Assembly: GCA_964429355.1 (NCBI GenBank) | Contig: CAYSCH010000211.1 | Coordinates: 1 to 16,426 of the forward strand | Origin: JAAYAY01 sp964429355 | GTDB taxonomy: Bacteria > Planctomycetota > Planctomycetia > Pirellulales > Thermoguttaceae | Length of the DNA stretch: 16,426 nucleotides | Reading direction: 5' to 3' | Shown here: one piece after another, positions 7,210 through 14,539 of the stretch | How positions within the stretch are numbered: position 1 is the stretch's first letter | Layout of the letters: every line of letters begins with the position of its first letter | Notes under the pieces: generated by a model | Seen by the model: only the letters and a program-made list of their open reading frames with translations | Told to the model about the DNA's origin: nothing | Databases searched by the model: none | Translations under genes and position numbers: made by a program

Positions 7210-8256
7210 TTACTGCGCGCCTGCGCGCACGGCTTTTTCGGGGGGAGTCTGCGAAGTCGTCTTCATGGGCAATTGGAACTCGTGCAGGTTGCCGTAGTCG
7301 CGTCCTGAGGCGACAAGTATTCTCCCGTTGTGTAGATTGTAGACAACGGACCAGATGGTTGTCGGCTGCGATGTAACGGCGAGGAGTTCCATGGCCCGTT
7401 CTTGCGGAAGTGCCCCGTCGACCGACTCCAGTTGCCGGTAGGCCTGGCTGTACCGGCGGCAGTCGCAGCGGGCGCCAAAGGGGCGAACTTCGGAGATGAG
7501 GAAGTTGGTGGATACCTGCCAGGGTTTCGTGCTGCGGACAACGACCATACGGCCTCCGGTGAACTCGGCAACGGCCGACCGGCCGGAAGCATCGGCCAGA
7601 TGGAGGTGGCAACCGGTCACGGGGAAGACGACGTTGAAATCGTCCAGTAGACCGAGGGCTTCTTCAACATTGGCCGCGTGATCGAGAATCACCCGCATGA
7701 CCTGGTTGGATATGAGCGACGGCCGATCGCGGCGGTAGGGCATCGGCCGCCGCGGGACGGCATTCTGCGAGATGGCCAGGCCGCATTCGTTCATGCCGTC
7801 CATGATCGCATAGGGGGCGGCCAGGAGCGTAGCGCGGCGCGACCATGGTATCTCCTGGAGCTTGTTGAGCCCCAGATAATAGAGATCGACCATCGCTGCC
7901 GAGGCATAGCGGCCGGGCGGATCGGTGAAAAGGACCAGTGTCGACGGATGTGCCCAATCGAAATTCCGGGCGAAAACGGCGTCGTTCTCGCGTCCGAAGG
8001 CAACGAAGCTCGTGCATGCATCGGGATTGACCAGCCGCTCGATCTGCCGGTAGACGGGCCACTGAATGCCATAACGGGCGGTCAGGCTGAGGAGATAGCC
8101 CCCCTCATAGTGCATGACGTACAGCGGCTGGTCATCGACCTTTTCGAGCGACGCGAGGGTCTTGATCGGGCCGTATCCTTGAACGAGCAAGACACCGGAC
8201 ATGGAGAAAAGCAGCCCGCAGAGTACGCCGCCTCGACGGCGCGGTTGTCGTCGCAT
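7210..8256 (-). CDS. Linear amide C-N hydrolase (penicillin V acylase / choloylglycine hydrolase-like Ntn hydrolase)
   Basis: The 348-residue protein starts at ATG 8256, with GGGAG 8 nt upstream. An earlier in-frame start at 8343 would place 29 extra residues before a clear signal or anchor segment (MRRQPRRR, then a hydrophobic stretch to about 27) and is unlikely. The catalytic region is NPDACTSFVAFG with nucleophile Cys81, then AVFARNFDW (93-101), as in Ntn hydrolases of the choloylglycine hydrolase/PVA type that cleave linear amides. Further family-type motifs are DGMNECGLAIS, SNQVMRVILDHA and GCHLHLADASGRSAVAEF. Cys81 must become N-terminal to act, so the first 80 residues would be removed as signal plus propeptide; this follows from family mechanism and is not shown here. 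Possible substrates include N-acyl amides such as acyl-homoserine lactones or bile-salt-like amides. It is convergent with the methyltransferase, 12 nt apart. Confidence 0.8.
   Translation of the reverse strand: MRRQPRRRGGVLCGLLFSMSGVLLVQGYGPIKTLASLEKVDDQPLYVMHYEGGYLLSLTARYGIQWPVYRQIERLVNPDACTSFVAFGRENDAVFARNFDWAHPSTLVLFTDPPGRYASAAMVDLYYLGLNKLQEIPWSRRATLLAAPYAIMDGMNECGLAISQNAVPRRPMPYRRDRPSLISNQVMRVILDHAANVEEALGLLDDFNVVFPVTGCHLHLADASGRSAVAEFTGGRMVVVRSTKPWQVSTNFLISEVRPFGARCDCRRYSQAYRQLESVDGALPQERAMELLAVTSQPTTIWSVVYNLHNGRILVASGRDYGNLHEFQLPMKTTSQTPPEKAVRAGAQ
7214..7229 (+). terminator. Possible terminator of the methyltransferase gene, inside the 3' end of the convergent gene
   Basis: TGCGCG and CGCGCA form a perfect 6-bp GC-rich stem with a 4-nt loop 17 nt after the methyltransferase TAA. 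CGGC and a TTTTT run follow. The stem overlaps the last codons of the convergent hydrolase gene (stop at 7210-7212). The stem is short and the T-run is displaced, so it may be weak. Confidence 0.35.
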
Positions 8257-8311
8257 GTTGTTTCTCCCGGAAAAACTCGGGGCTTCTTCGGTCGTCGATC
8301 GCATCAAATGC

Positions 8312-8340
8312 ATGGTAGTGGAAAACGTGAAATGGGGCAA
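8312..8340 (-). promoter_or_regulatory. Possible promoter of the amide hydrolase gene
   Basis: On the minus strand, TTGCCC (8340-8335) and TACCAT (8317-8312) are 17 nt apart and lie about 56 nt upstream of ATG 8256. The match is moderate. The 255-nt gap 8257-8511 otherwise shows no RNA gene or clear terminator for the operon that ends at 8512. Confidence 0.35.
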
Positions 8341-8511
8341 CAAAATGGCATGCGATGCGGAGCGAGCCGGAAAAACAGCATCGGCAACATGCTGCTCGTG
8401 CGAACCACGGGTACTACCTTTGATTCTCCGGGGAATGGACTCTGTTTCTTATTCGGCTCGTCACGGAGAAGCGTGATGGCCACTGTGGACAGGCTTCAGC
8501 CTCGGCTCCAG

Positions 8512-11310
8512 CTAATGCTTCGCTTGTGGTGCCAATACCTGGTGGATGACTTCTGCGTATTTCGTGAGTACGAGGTAGTTGCGGAGAGAAAAGCCGTTGT
8601 TCTGGAGGGCTTCGGGGGAGTAGTTGGATTGGTACTGCTCTGGATTCGAGGGGTGAACGCCGTCGCGGGCGATGAGGGTGGGGACGTCGTAGCCCTGGTA
8701 GGCGGCGAATTGATCGAGGGCTCCGTCCCAATCGTTTGGACGGCGGGCGAGGATTTCGGCATGAAAGTCGGTGAGGGGAACATGCAACTTCCGGGCCACT
8801 CGGCGCGCGGCCTGGGCAAACGCGGCGGCTTTCTCGACTCGTCCATGACACGGCGGGATCGTACTGAGGATCACAACGGTACCGTTTTCGAGGCAGCGAT
8901 GGACGACATCTTCGAGAGTCTTTTCGTAGTCCTCAACGTCGACGTTGTGGAGATCGTTGGTGCCGAACATGAGGATGGCGGTCTCTGGATTCAGTTCCCG
9001 AAGCCATGTCGGGAGGTTGTCACTCGCCCAGTGGACCGTCTGCCCGCTCTGGTTGCCGTAATCGGGGCCCTTTCGATCCCAACAGTCTTCCAGCATGTGG
9101 CTGCTGACTGCGTCGAAGGCCTTCTGCATCTCAAGGGGCGCCGCATCGCGTTTCCAGCGAAGCGAGGTCCAGAAGGCGCGGGAATCGGTGATCGAATCGC
9201 CAAACTGGGCAAACGTGCCCGGGGTGCCCTGGAAGCGGGCGTGAACTGTGCGCATGGACGGGATCCAATCCGGCTCGTCGGTGGCGGCCTCGAGGGGAGC
9301 GGGATTTGGCGGGTCTTGCGGACCATCGGAAGAGACGGAGATCTCGATGGATCGGTCAACCGGTTCGGATTCGGCGACGATTTCATACGTGCCCGGCTTG
9401 TCAAGTTCGACGCGTTTGGTCTTCTCCACTCCGTCCTCGCTCCAAATGTGAGTAATGACAACGGGACTTGTCATTCGGGGGCGATCGTCGATGCAATGGG
9501 CATAGATTTTGAAGTTGTTGATGGCCGGATCGCCGAAATAACGCACATAGAGTCTCTCGGCCGGAGTATCGAGCCGGACTTCATGTGCGGCGTTGTAGTG
9601 CCAGTGTCCCATATCGGTCGGCATGTCGGCTTGATAGATCTCTTTGAAGTCGCGAGGTGAGTCGACGGCGTAGGCGATCGTGTTGCGAGTCCGGGGGGCG
9701 GCCTGCTGCTGGTGGGTCCGAAAACTGCCTTCCGCGGTGAACCATGCGATTCGCGTTGCCGGTGGCGCGGCAAGCTGGGCGATGACTTCGCCGGTGATTC
9801 TGCCCGTCTTTCGACCGGGATCGTAATCATCGGGCATCTCGACCACGTGCTTGCGAAGTTCCTCTGGCTTGCTGCTATCGGAGCAGATCGCCACGACCCG
9901 GCTGGCCAGCCCGTAGTGGTCGCGGGCGCGGAATTGCATTTGATTGGAGCCTGCGCGAAGGCTGGGCAAGGACGCCGGTGCAACCTGGACCCAAGTGGTG
10001 ACCACCAGTTTTTTGACGATTGGCAATTGTGCGGTGCCACGAAGGCGGAGTCGGAGCAGGTAGCCGTAGGTGCCGGCGACGTGTTTTGTAAGGTCGAAGG
10101 TGCCGGCCTGGGAGGTGGGGGCGAGCGGCTGCCAGGTAGCGCCGTGATCGAGCGAAATGGAAAGGTCGGTTCCCTCGGCGTCCAATTCGACGACGGACGC
10201 TTCGCAGTCGTCGTCGGTTGTCTCAAGCCGATTGACCTTGGGGACAATGATGTAGGGCGTGCGAACTTCGAACACCGCGTAGCCTTCGCCCTGATCCTTC
10301 AGCTTGAGGCCGTCGGAACTGGGTACCACGTTCCGACTATCGTAGACGCCGTCGGCGTAGTCGGTGGAGGGGGCTTTCAAGTTGGGCCGGTAGACAAAGC
10401 GGCCGTTGCCGTAGTTATGAACGGTGAAGTCGCGGTGGTTCGGCGCCGGTCCGCGGGGCTCCGTTTCGATGAGCCGGCGCATGAAGTCATCTTCGTGATA
10501 GACGGGGATGTGGTGCCAGCGGCCCCCCTGCGGAGTCCACCAGCGGGTGAAGGTCTCGCCCTGACGGAGAACGTAGTCCATCGTGTGGCCGGTCTGGTGA
10601 AACCCGTAGTGGCAGTAGAAAGGCGTGGCCGCGTAGATCTTGCGGACATGTTCCAGATCGTCGTTGGGAAAGAACAAAGGTCCTCGATTCACCCAGAGGC
10701 GGGGATCCGTCCGCGACTCTTCGAACGAAGCCAGGGTGCCATCCGGCCGGCGGAAGGCGGCACGAACGTCGACGTCAAGGTAGTGCCAGCGATCGTCGTA
10801 GAAGGTTTCGGCCAGCACGTGCCGCCAGTCGGAGAGGATCAGGGATCGTGCGGGGCCGATTCCCGCTTCTTCGCAGACCCCGGCCATGAACGGCCCGAAG
10901 ATGGCGCAGTAGCCGTAGCCGTAGACATTGAGGATCTTGACGGGGTCGCGAACGGTGACGTATTCACTAAGGGTGTCGCTGCCTTCGCAGACCTCGTTCA
11001 TGTGGAACACGCCGGTCCGGGTGTCGACGAGGTACTTGTAGATTTCCCAGGCTCGCTCATCACCGGCAAGATCTCGCCAGCGATGGAAGTCGCCAAAGGT
11101 CTTCATGCTATAGCCGTCGGCGTTGTGTGGCGAGACGATTCGAGGGGAGCGAATGTCGGCCCAAACACAGGACGTTGCCAGCACGACCGCCAGAGTGGCA
11201 AGGGTCCGTGTGGGTGAATTTGCCAGAATTGGGGCGCGCCGAGAGCACTCCAAAGTCGGGCGACTTCGGCTACGTGTGGGCCAGAGGGCGGGTCGGCGTA
11301 TGCGAATCAC
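8512..11310 (-). CDS. Secreted transglutaminase-like / SGNH-hydrolase two-enzyme protein
   Basis: This 932-residue protein starts at GTG 11310, supported by a perfect GGAGGT 5 nt upstream. A long basic N-region is followed by a hydrophobic export signal ending TSCVWA|DIR (about 36-51). Residues 120-190 look like a transglutaminase core: GYGYCAIFG (Cys135), DWRHVLAE (His164) and WHYLDVD (Asp179). Middle beta-rich domains (about 330-650) resemble carbohydrate-associated sandwich folds, including DLSISLDHGATWQPL. Residues 695-932 are a full SGNH/GDSL hydrolase: GDSITDS (Ser706), MFGTNDLHN (Asn785) and RDGVHPS (Asp883, His886). Both catalytic triads appear intact. The SGNH part would be an esterase, for example a sugar deacetylase; the transglutaminase-like part may act as a protease or have a structural role. 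It is the second gene of an operon, starting 3 nt after the beta-helix gene ends. Confidence 0.85.
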   Translation of the reverse strand: MIRIRRPALWPTRSRSRPTLECSRRAPILANSPTRTLATLAVVLATSCVWADIRSPRIVSPHNADGYSMKTFGDFHRWRDLAGDERAWEIYKYLVDTRTGVFHMNEVCEGSDTLSEYVTVRDPVKILNVYGYGYCAIFGPFMAGVCEEAGIGPARSLILSDWRHVLAETFYDDRWHYLDVDVRAAFRRPDGTLASFEESRTDPRLWVNRGPLFFPNDDLEHVRKIYAATPFYCHYGFHQTGHTMDYVLRQGETFTRWWTPQGGRWHHIPVYHEDDFMRRLIETEPRGPAPNHRDFTVHNYGNGRFVYRPNLKAPSTDYADGVYDSRNVVPSSDGLKLKDQGEGYAVFEVRTPYIIVPKVNRLETTDDDCEASVVELDAEGTDLSISLDHGATWQPLAPTSQAGTFDLTKHVAGTYGYLLRLRLRGTAQLPIVKKLVVTTWVQVAPASLPSLRAGSNQMQFRARDHYGLASRVVAICSDSSKPEELRKHVVEMPDDYDPGRKTGRITGEVIAQLAAPPATRIAWFTAEGSFRTHQQQAAPRTRNTIAYAVDSPRDFKEIYQADMPTDMGHWHYNAAHEVRLDTPAERLYVRYFGDPAINNFKIYAHCIDDRPRMTSPVVITHIWSEDGVEKTKRVELDKPGTYEIVAESEPVDRSIEISVSSDGPQDPPNPAPLEAATDEPDWIPSMRTVHARFQGTPGTFAQFGDSITDSRAFWTSLRWKRDAAPLEMQKAFDAVSSHMLEDCWDRKGPDYGNQSGQTVHWASDNLPTWLRELNPETAILMFGTNDLHNVDVEDYEKTLEDVVHRCLENGTVVILSTIPPCHGRVEKAAAFAQAARRVARKLHVPLTDFHAEILARRPNDWDGALDQFAAYQGYDVPTLIARDGVHPSNPEQYQSNYSPEALQNNGFSLRNYLVLTKYAEVIHQVLAPQAKH

Positions 11311-11321
11311 GGCTCACCTCC
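11311..11321 (-). promoter_or_regulatory. Ribosome site overlapping the upstream stop codon (translational coupling)
   Basis: On the minus strand, GGAGGT (11321-11316) covers the last sense codons and the first base of the TGA (11316-11314) of the beta-helix gene. The GTG start of the next gene follows at 11310. A ribosome finishing the first gene would be in place to start the second. This site also decides the GTG start in a region without a suitable ATG. Confidence 0.75.
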
Positions 11322-12561
11322 ATTGATCGGCGCCGGCATCGGTCTGCTGCCGCCGCGGCTGTTTGTCGATATCTTGCGGAACTTGTTCGAGGGACTCTAC
11401 TCGGAGGGGCCAATCCGCATCGGACAAGCGCCAATGCAGATCACCCAGGGTGGAATCGGCGAACCCTTGGCCGAGATCCGCCGTGACGTTGCCCTCGGAT
11501 CGGATGCTGCTACCGGTTTCCACTCGCATGGGTGGACCGCTGAGGAGATTGTTGACCACGGCCAGACCCGGGTTGTCGTGGACAAGGCGAATCAGGCGTT
11601 TCAAACGGCTGGTTGGATCGTGGATCGAGTTGTGCGCTATGAGGCAATCCTGAGTGTAGTCGGCAAGAATGCCATTCTCGGGACAACGGGTGATGAAATT
11701 GTTGCGAACGGTGCAGCGTTGGCAATGAATCGCGGTTCCCTCGCTGCGGCTCGAATTGCCCAGACAGATGCCCGAGTCGCAATCGACGATCACGTTTCGT
11801 TCGACGACGCAGTCCTTGGAGTCGTGCCAGAGAAAGACGGCCCCGCGGGCCTCGCCGGTGCGGCCGCGAATGCCGCCGAAGACATTGTCGCTGATCGTCC
11901 AACCGTCGGCGTACATGACGTCGATGCCGCCGATGTAGTTGCCGTTGAAGGTTTCGGGCGTGTCGGTCGGGTCATCTTCGAACCGTTTGGGACGGTCGTT
12001 GTTGAACAGGCAGAACTGGATACGGCAATCGTGCGGCGGGCGGATCTGCGGGCGGTCGTTGGGTACGCGGACGCCCTTGACACCGCGCTGCCAGATATTG
12101 TGAATCACGCAGTTGTGGATCGTGACACGGTGGACGCCGGAGTCGCTGTTGAGCTTGAAGCCGTTGTGGCGGATGTTCTGGATGGTCAGATCGGCGATGG
12201 TGACGCCCGAGCAGGCCCGGATGCCGACCAGTTCGCCGTGGATGCTTTCGGCGCCGTCGAGGATGACTTTGTTTCGATCGCCCGACTGGCCGCGGAGAGT
12301 GACGCGGTCGGTGCGCAACTCGAAGTAGCGGGGCATCGTGTAATGCCCATCGGCCAGGAGAATGGTACCGCCGGGCGGGACGTCCTCGGCGGCCTGGAAG
12401 AGTTGTTCGACGGTGGAGACGAGGATTACCGGTCCATCGGGCGGGGGCAGTTTGGGGGCTGCTGGAAGCCAGGAGATGTCGGGTGGGGCCGAGTCCGCGG
12501 GGACGGCGAGGAGGAAGACGATACAGAGCGCGGCGAGGCGGGTGCGAGGGAAGGTGAACAT
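11314..12561 (-). CDS. Secreted right-handed parallel beta-helix (pectate-lyase-fold) protein
   Basis: The protein has 415 residues from ATG 12561. An open frame runs further upstream to 12975 but has no protein-like pattern. The signal peptide is 1-24 (MFTFPRTR, hydrophobic core, ADSA|PPD). Residues 44-75 (PVILVSTVEQL, GGTILLADGHY) are the usual opening strand of pectate-lyase-like proteins. Residues 88-345 form repeated beta-helix coils such as VTLRGQSGDRNKVILDGA, GVTIADLTIQNIRHNGF, VTIHNCVIHNI, WTISDNVFGGI, CVVERNVIVDCDSGICLGN and CTVRNNFITRC. The C-terminus, ending QPRRQQTDAGADQW, matches the conserved D..G..R...D.GA.E tail of secreted planctomycete beta-helix proteins. It probably binds or cleaves a polysaccharide; no lyase catalytic residues could be assigned. 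It is the first gene of an operon with the transglutaminase-like/SGNH protein. Confidence 0.85.
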   Translation of the reverse strand: MFTFPRTRLAALCIVFLLAVPADSAPPDISWLPAAPKLPPPDGPVILVSTVEQLFQAAEDVPPGGTILLADGHYTMPRYFELRTDRVTLRGQSGDRNKVILDGAESIHGELVGIRACSGVTIADLTIQNIRHNGFKLNSDSGVHRVTIHNCVIHNIWQRGVKGVRVPNDRPQIRPPHDCRIQFCLFNNDRPKRFEDDPTDTPETFNGNYIGGIDVMYADGWTISDNVFGGIRGRTGEARGAVFLWHDSKDCVVERNVIVDCDSGICLGNSSRSEGTAIHCQRCTVRNNFITRCPENGILADYTQDCLIAHNSIHDPTSRLKRLIRLVHDNPGLAVVNNLLSGPPMRVETGSSIRSEGNVTADLGQGFADSTLGDLHWRLSDADWPLRVESLEQVPQDIDKQPRRQQTDAGADQWR

Positions 12562-12595
12562 AGCAGCGTTTCTCGGCGATTGGGTGACTCTGCCT

Positions 12596-12604
12596 ATGGT
12601 AGCA
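12596..12604 (-). promoter_or_regulatory. Possible extended -10 element of the beta-helix operon
   Basis: TGCTACCAT on the minus strand (12604-12596) has the TGn-TAnnAT form of an extended -10 box, about 35 nt upstream of ATG 12561. No good -35 box lies 16-18 nt upstream. Support is weak. Confidence 0.28.
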
Positions 12605-13459
12605 GGCGGTTGTGTGCGGGGGGAGCAATCCCGGCGCAATTTTCGGAATACCGCTCGGGGTTCGGGGGTCCGCCGCGTATTCGGCACAGATGGCGGATAG
12701 GGCATGTGAGGCATCCACTGCAAAGGCGAGAAGGCTGCTGCGTTGGCCGTCGTTGGTTGGGCCAAAAGTCCTGGTCCGACAAGGGGGCGGTTTGCCGCGG
12801 CCCTGGGAGCGTATCGGGACGAGGATCGCACAGTCCAGGCGCATGGCCATCTGGAGGGTCTCGGGGCCGTTGTCGTGGTCGGCGATTGGGGGGGGTGGGA
12901 GCTGGCGGCAGAGGAGATCGATAGGGGTAAAATACATGTTTCGGACCGCGTGAGCCTGGTGCGCCGAAATGGCACTACGGCGAGAGGGGTTTGCGTAAGT
13001 CTGGATAGTATACATTGTTACATATACTGAACACATCGTAACTACGACCCCCACAAGTGAGGTATGCTCCGAAACTAATTTACCCCAGGGAGCACGGAGC
13101 AAGGAGCGATTATGGAGTGTGTAAGATGTCTTCTAGTGGAATCTATACGTTGGTACAGATTATAACACAGAAGTCGGTGGGCGGATCCGGTTTTTTTTGG
13201 CCACCCCCAGGAGTAAGGAAACGGGGGCAGGGAGATCGGGTCAGGGGCCGGGAGAAAGGGCAGGGACGGTCAGGTTGTCGATGAAGGTGGGCGCGGAATT
13301 CTGGGGATATGTCTCGAAGATGCCAAGAAGAACAACTGCCGAGGGGTGGCGGTCGTGACCGGTTCCGGCAGCCTCATGGCCGGGAGTGAGTTGTTCATTG
13401 AAGCGGGTTTTGACGTGGTGGACCGCACGGACGGCAGCAGTGAGGCCTCGGCGGCCCCT
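12605..13459. other. Long intergenic stretch without a convincing gene
   Basis: Several open frames cross this stretch on both strands, but none shows a recognisable domain, a good ribosome site and protein-like composition together. Positions about 12990-13190 are clearly more AT-rich than the surroundings and hold a dyad (13007-13028). They also hold a 17-codon ORF (13112-13165, starting MECVRC) with AAGGAG 6 nt before its ATG; I do not call it a gene. A T8 run at about 13189-13196 has no proper stem before it. On the minus strand near 13250-13330 a short frame reads PTFIDNLTV, which resembles the end of a secreted beta-sandwich protein, but it is too short to call. This looks like a region of gene decay next to the Fic remnant. 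Confidence 0.5.
13007..13028. repeat. AT-rich dyad, operator-like
   Basis: AGTATA (13007-13012) and TATACT (13023-13028) are perfect inverted arms around 10 nt, inside the AT-rich patch. Each arm also reads as a TATACT -10-like box on one strand. No convincing -35 box is at the right distance on either strand. It could be an operator or a remnant of a mobile-element end. Confidence 0.3.
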
Positions 13460-13633
13460 AAACCGACGGCCAACAAGGCAATCGCCGCCCTTCGGGCGGC
13501 AGGTATCCTTCACGAGGTCAGCGGGAAACGCAGGAACCGCGTCTACACCTACGACGCCTATCTGAAGGTTTTGTCTGAAGACACGGACACTCAACCTGGA
13601 TCGTATTTGATGTGCGGACAGGCACATTCGTGA
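13460..13633 (+). pseudogene. C-terminal remnant of a Fic-family protein
   Basis: About 40 codons read PTANKAIAALRAAGIL, HEVSGKRRNRVY and TYDAYLKVLSED. This is the winged-helix tail of Fic/DUF4172-type proteins, which typically ends PTA.KAI..L...GIL.EVTGR.RNRVY.Y..YL.IL. The frame ends in TGA at 13631-13633. Upstream, the sequence resembles Fic no longer: the catalytic HPFxxGNGR motif is absent in every frame I checked, and the open frame starting at 13346 has an unrelated beginning. The Fic adenylyltransferase core has therefore been lost. The remnant sits beside an AT-rich, gene-poor stretch, consistent with accessory DNA being deleted. Confidence 0.7.
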
Positions 13634-13948
13634 TTGGGGCAGAACACGAGCTGCATCGGCAGCCACGCGTTGGCAAACGTGCTGGATGCAGCGAATATGC
13701 CCTTCTGTCGGGGAGGGTGCAGTAGGGGTTCGGAAGCCTGCTGCGTGGAGCCCGCTGCAGCGCCGTGGTTCTGCGCCCAGGTTGAGCTTGCAGGTCTGCC
13801 CGGGCAGGCGCCATCGGTGGTCTTGTCGGCGGTACGGTGAGCTATATTTGAAATACGGCCAGTTGGCCCTCTCTTCCATCTCATTCCACTCATCCGGCCG
13901 ATTCAGTCCGCTCGCATAGTCTGCCCGACCTGCCGAGGAGAAACCGCC
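13634..13948. other. Intergenic region upstream of the SnoaL-like gene
   Basis: No gene is supported here. A TATATTTGAAATA stretch at about 13842-13854 may hold the promoter of the next gene (a TGAGCTATATT extended -10 form), leaving a leader of about 90 nt. No -35 element is clear. Open frames on both strands are cysteine- or arginine-rich and lack protein-like pattern. Confidence 0.4.
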
Positions 13949-14497
13949 ATGAAGCGAATGACCGTTCTCTTTCTTGCCACCATTGTGCCGGCCCTTCTCG
14001 TGACGGACCGGGCGGTCGGCCAAGGCTCACCCTGCCGGAACGGAATGTGCTCCACCACCAAGACGACGCACACCATGCCCGTGATGGCAAAGGTCTTCCC
14101 GCTGGCGGAGCTGGGTCCCGTGGAAAAGCAGATCGTTGAACTGGAGAAAGGCGCCCTGGAGAAGTGGTACGCCGGCGATCCTGCCGCCTACATTGCGCTG
14201 ATGGGCAGCGACATCGCCTATTTTGAACCCGCGCTCGAGAAGCGGCTGGATGGCAGAGAACCGCTGAAGGAAATGTACGAGGCGCTCCGCGGAAGAGTCC
14301 ACGCCGACAAGTTCGACATGCTCAACACCCGAGTGCAGGCGACGGAGAACATGGCTGTCTTGTCGTACAATCTCCTTGCTGTGGAGCAAGGCATACCCTT
14401 CCGCTGGAACTGCACGGAGGTCTTCTCGCTCGACAAGGACGGGCGATGGAAACTGGTCCATTCCCATTGGTCGCAGACAAAACCGAGCGGGTATTGA
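13949..14497 (+). CDS. Secreted SnoaL-like / DUF4440-type protein
   Basis: This 182-residue protein has an AGGAG ribosome site 9 nt before ATG 13949. Residues 1-25 are a signal peptide (MKRMTVLFLATIVPALLV, ending VGQ|GSP). A short linker with two cysteines (CRNGMC) follows. Residues 55-176 have the cone-shaped alpha+beta pattern of the NTF2/SnoaL superfamily: VEKQIVELEKGALEKWYAGD, AYIALMGSDIAYFEP, LDGREPLKEMYEAL, then beta strands AVLSYNLLAVEQG, WNCTEVFSLD and GRWKLVHSHWS. The last strand (dG.WkivH.HwS) is typical of DUF4440 and of the CaMKII association-like branch. Members are enzymes or binding proteins of many kinds, so no substrate is given. It is convergent with the M23 peptidase gene, 42 nt apart. 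Confidence 0.8.
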   Translation: MKRMTVLFLATIVPALLVTDRAVGQGSPCRNGMCSTTKTTHTMPVMAKVFPLAELGPVEKQIVELEKGALEKWYAGDPAAYIALMGSDIAYFEPALEKRLDGREPLKEMYEALRGRVHADKFDMLNTRVQATENMAVLSYNLLAVEQGIPFRWNCTEVFSLDKDGRWKLVHSHWSQTKPSGY

Positions 14498-14539
14498 CGG
14501 CGACGATCTGCCGGTGAGCCTCGAGGCCGTGGCGCCATG

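Noticed and set aside
7678..9660. Plus-strand open frame of 660 codons
   Set aside because: It is antisense to the amide hydrolase and the SGNH protein, whose catalytic motifs are unmistakable, and its composition is not protein-like.
9712..12924. Plus-strand open frames of 501 and 533 codons
   Set aside because: They are shadows of the transglutaminase-like/SGNH gene and the beta-helix gene; they are rich in V/G/D/A with no recognisable motif.
12562..12975. Upstream extension of the beta-helix gene to 12975
   Set aside because: The extension is Pro/Arg/Ser-rich without pattern, and the signal peptide begins cleanly at ATG 12561.
13172..13210. Intrinsic terminator around the T8 run
   Set aside because: GGTGG and CCACC can pair, but the T-run lies inside the loop rather than after the stem.
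13241..14023. Minus-strand open frame of 260 codons across the Fic remnant and SnoaL start
   Set aside because: It overlaps the SnoaL-like signal peptide in antisense and lacks a coherent fold; only the short PTFIDNLTV tail is suggestive and too little to call.
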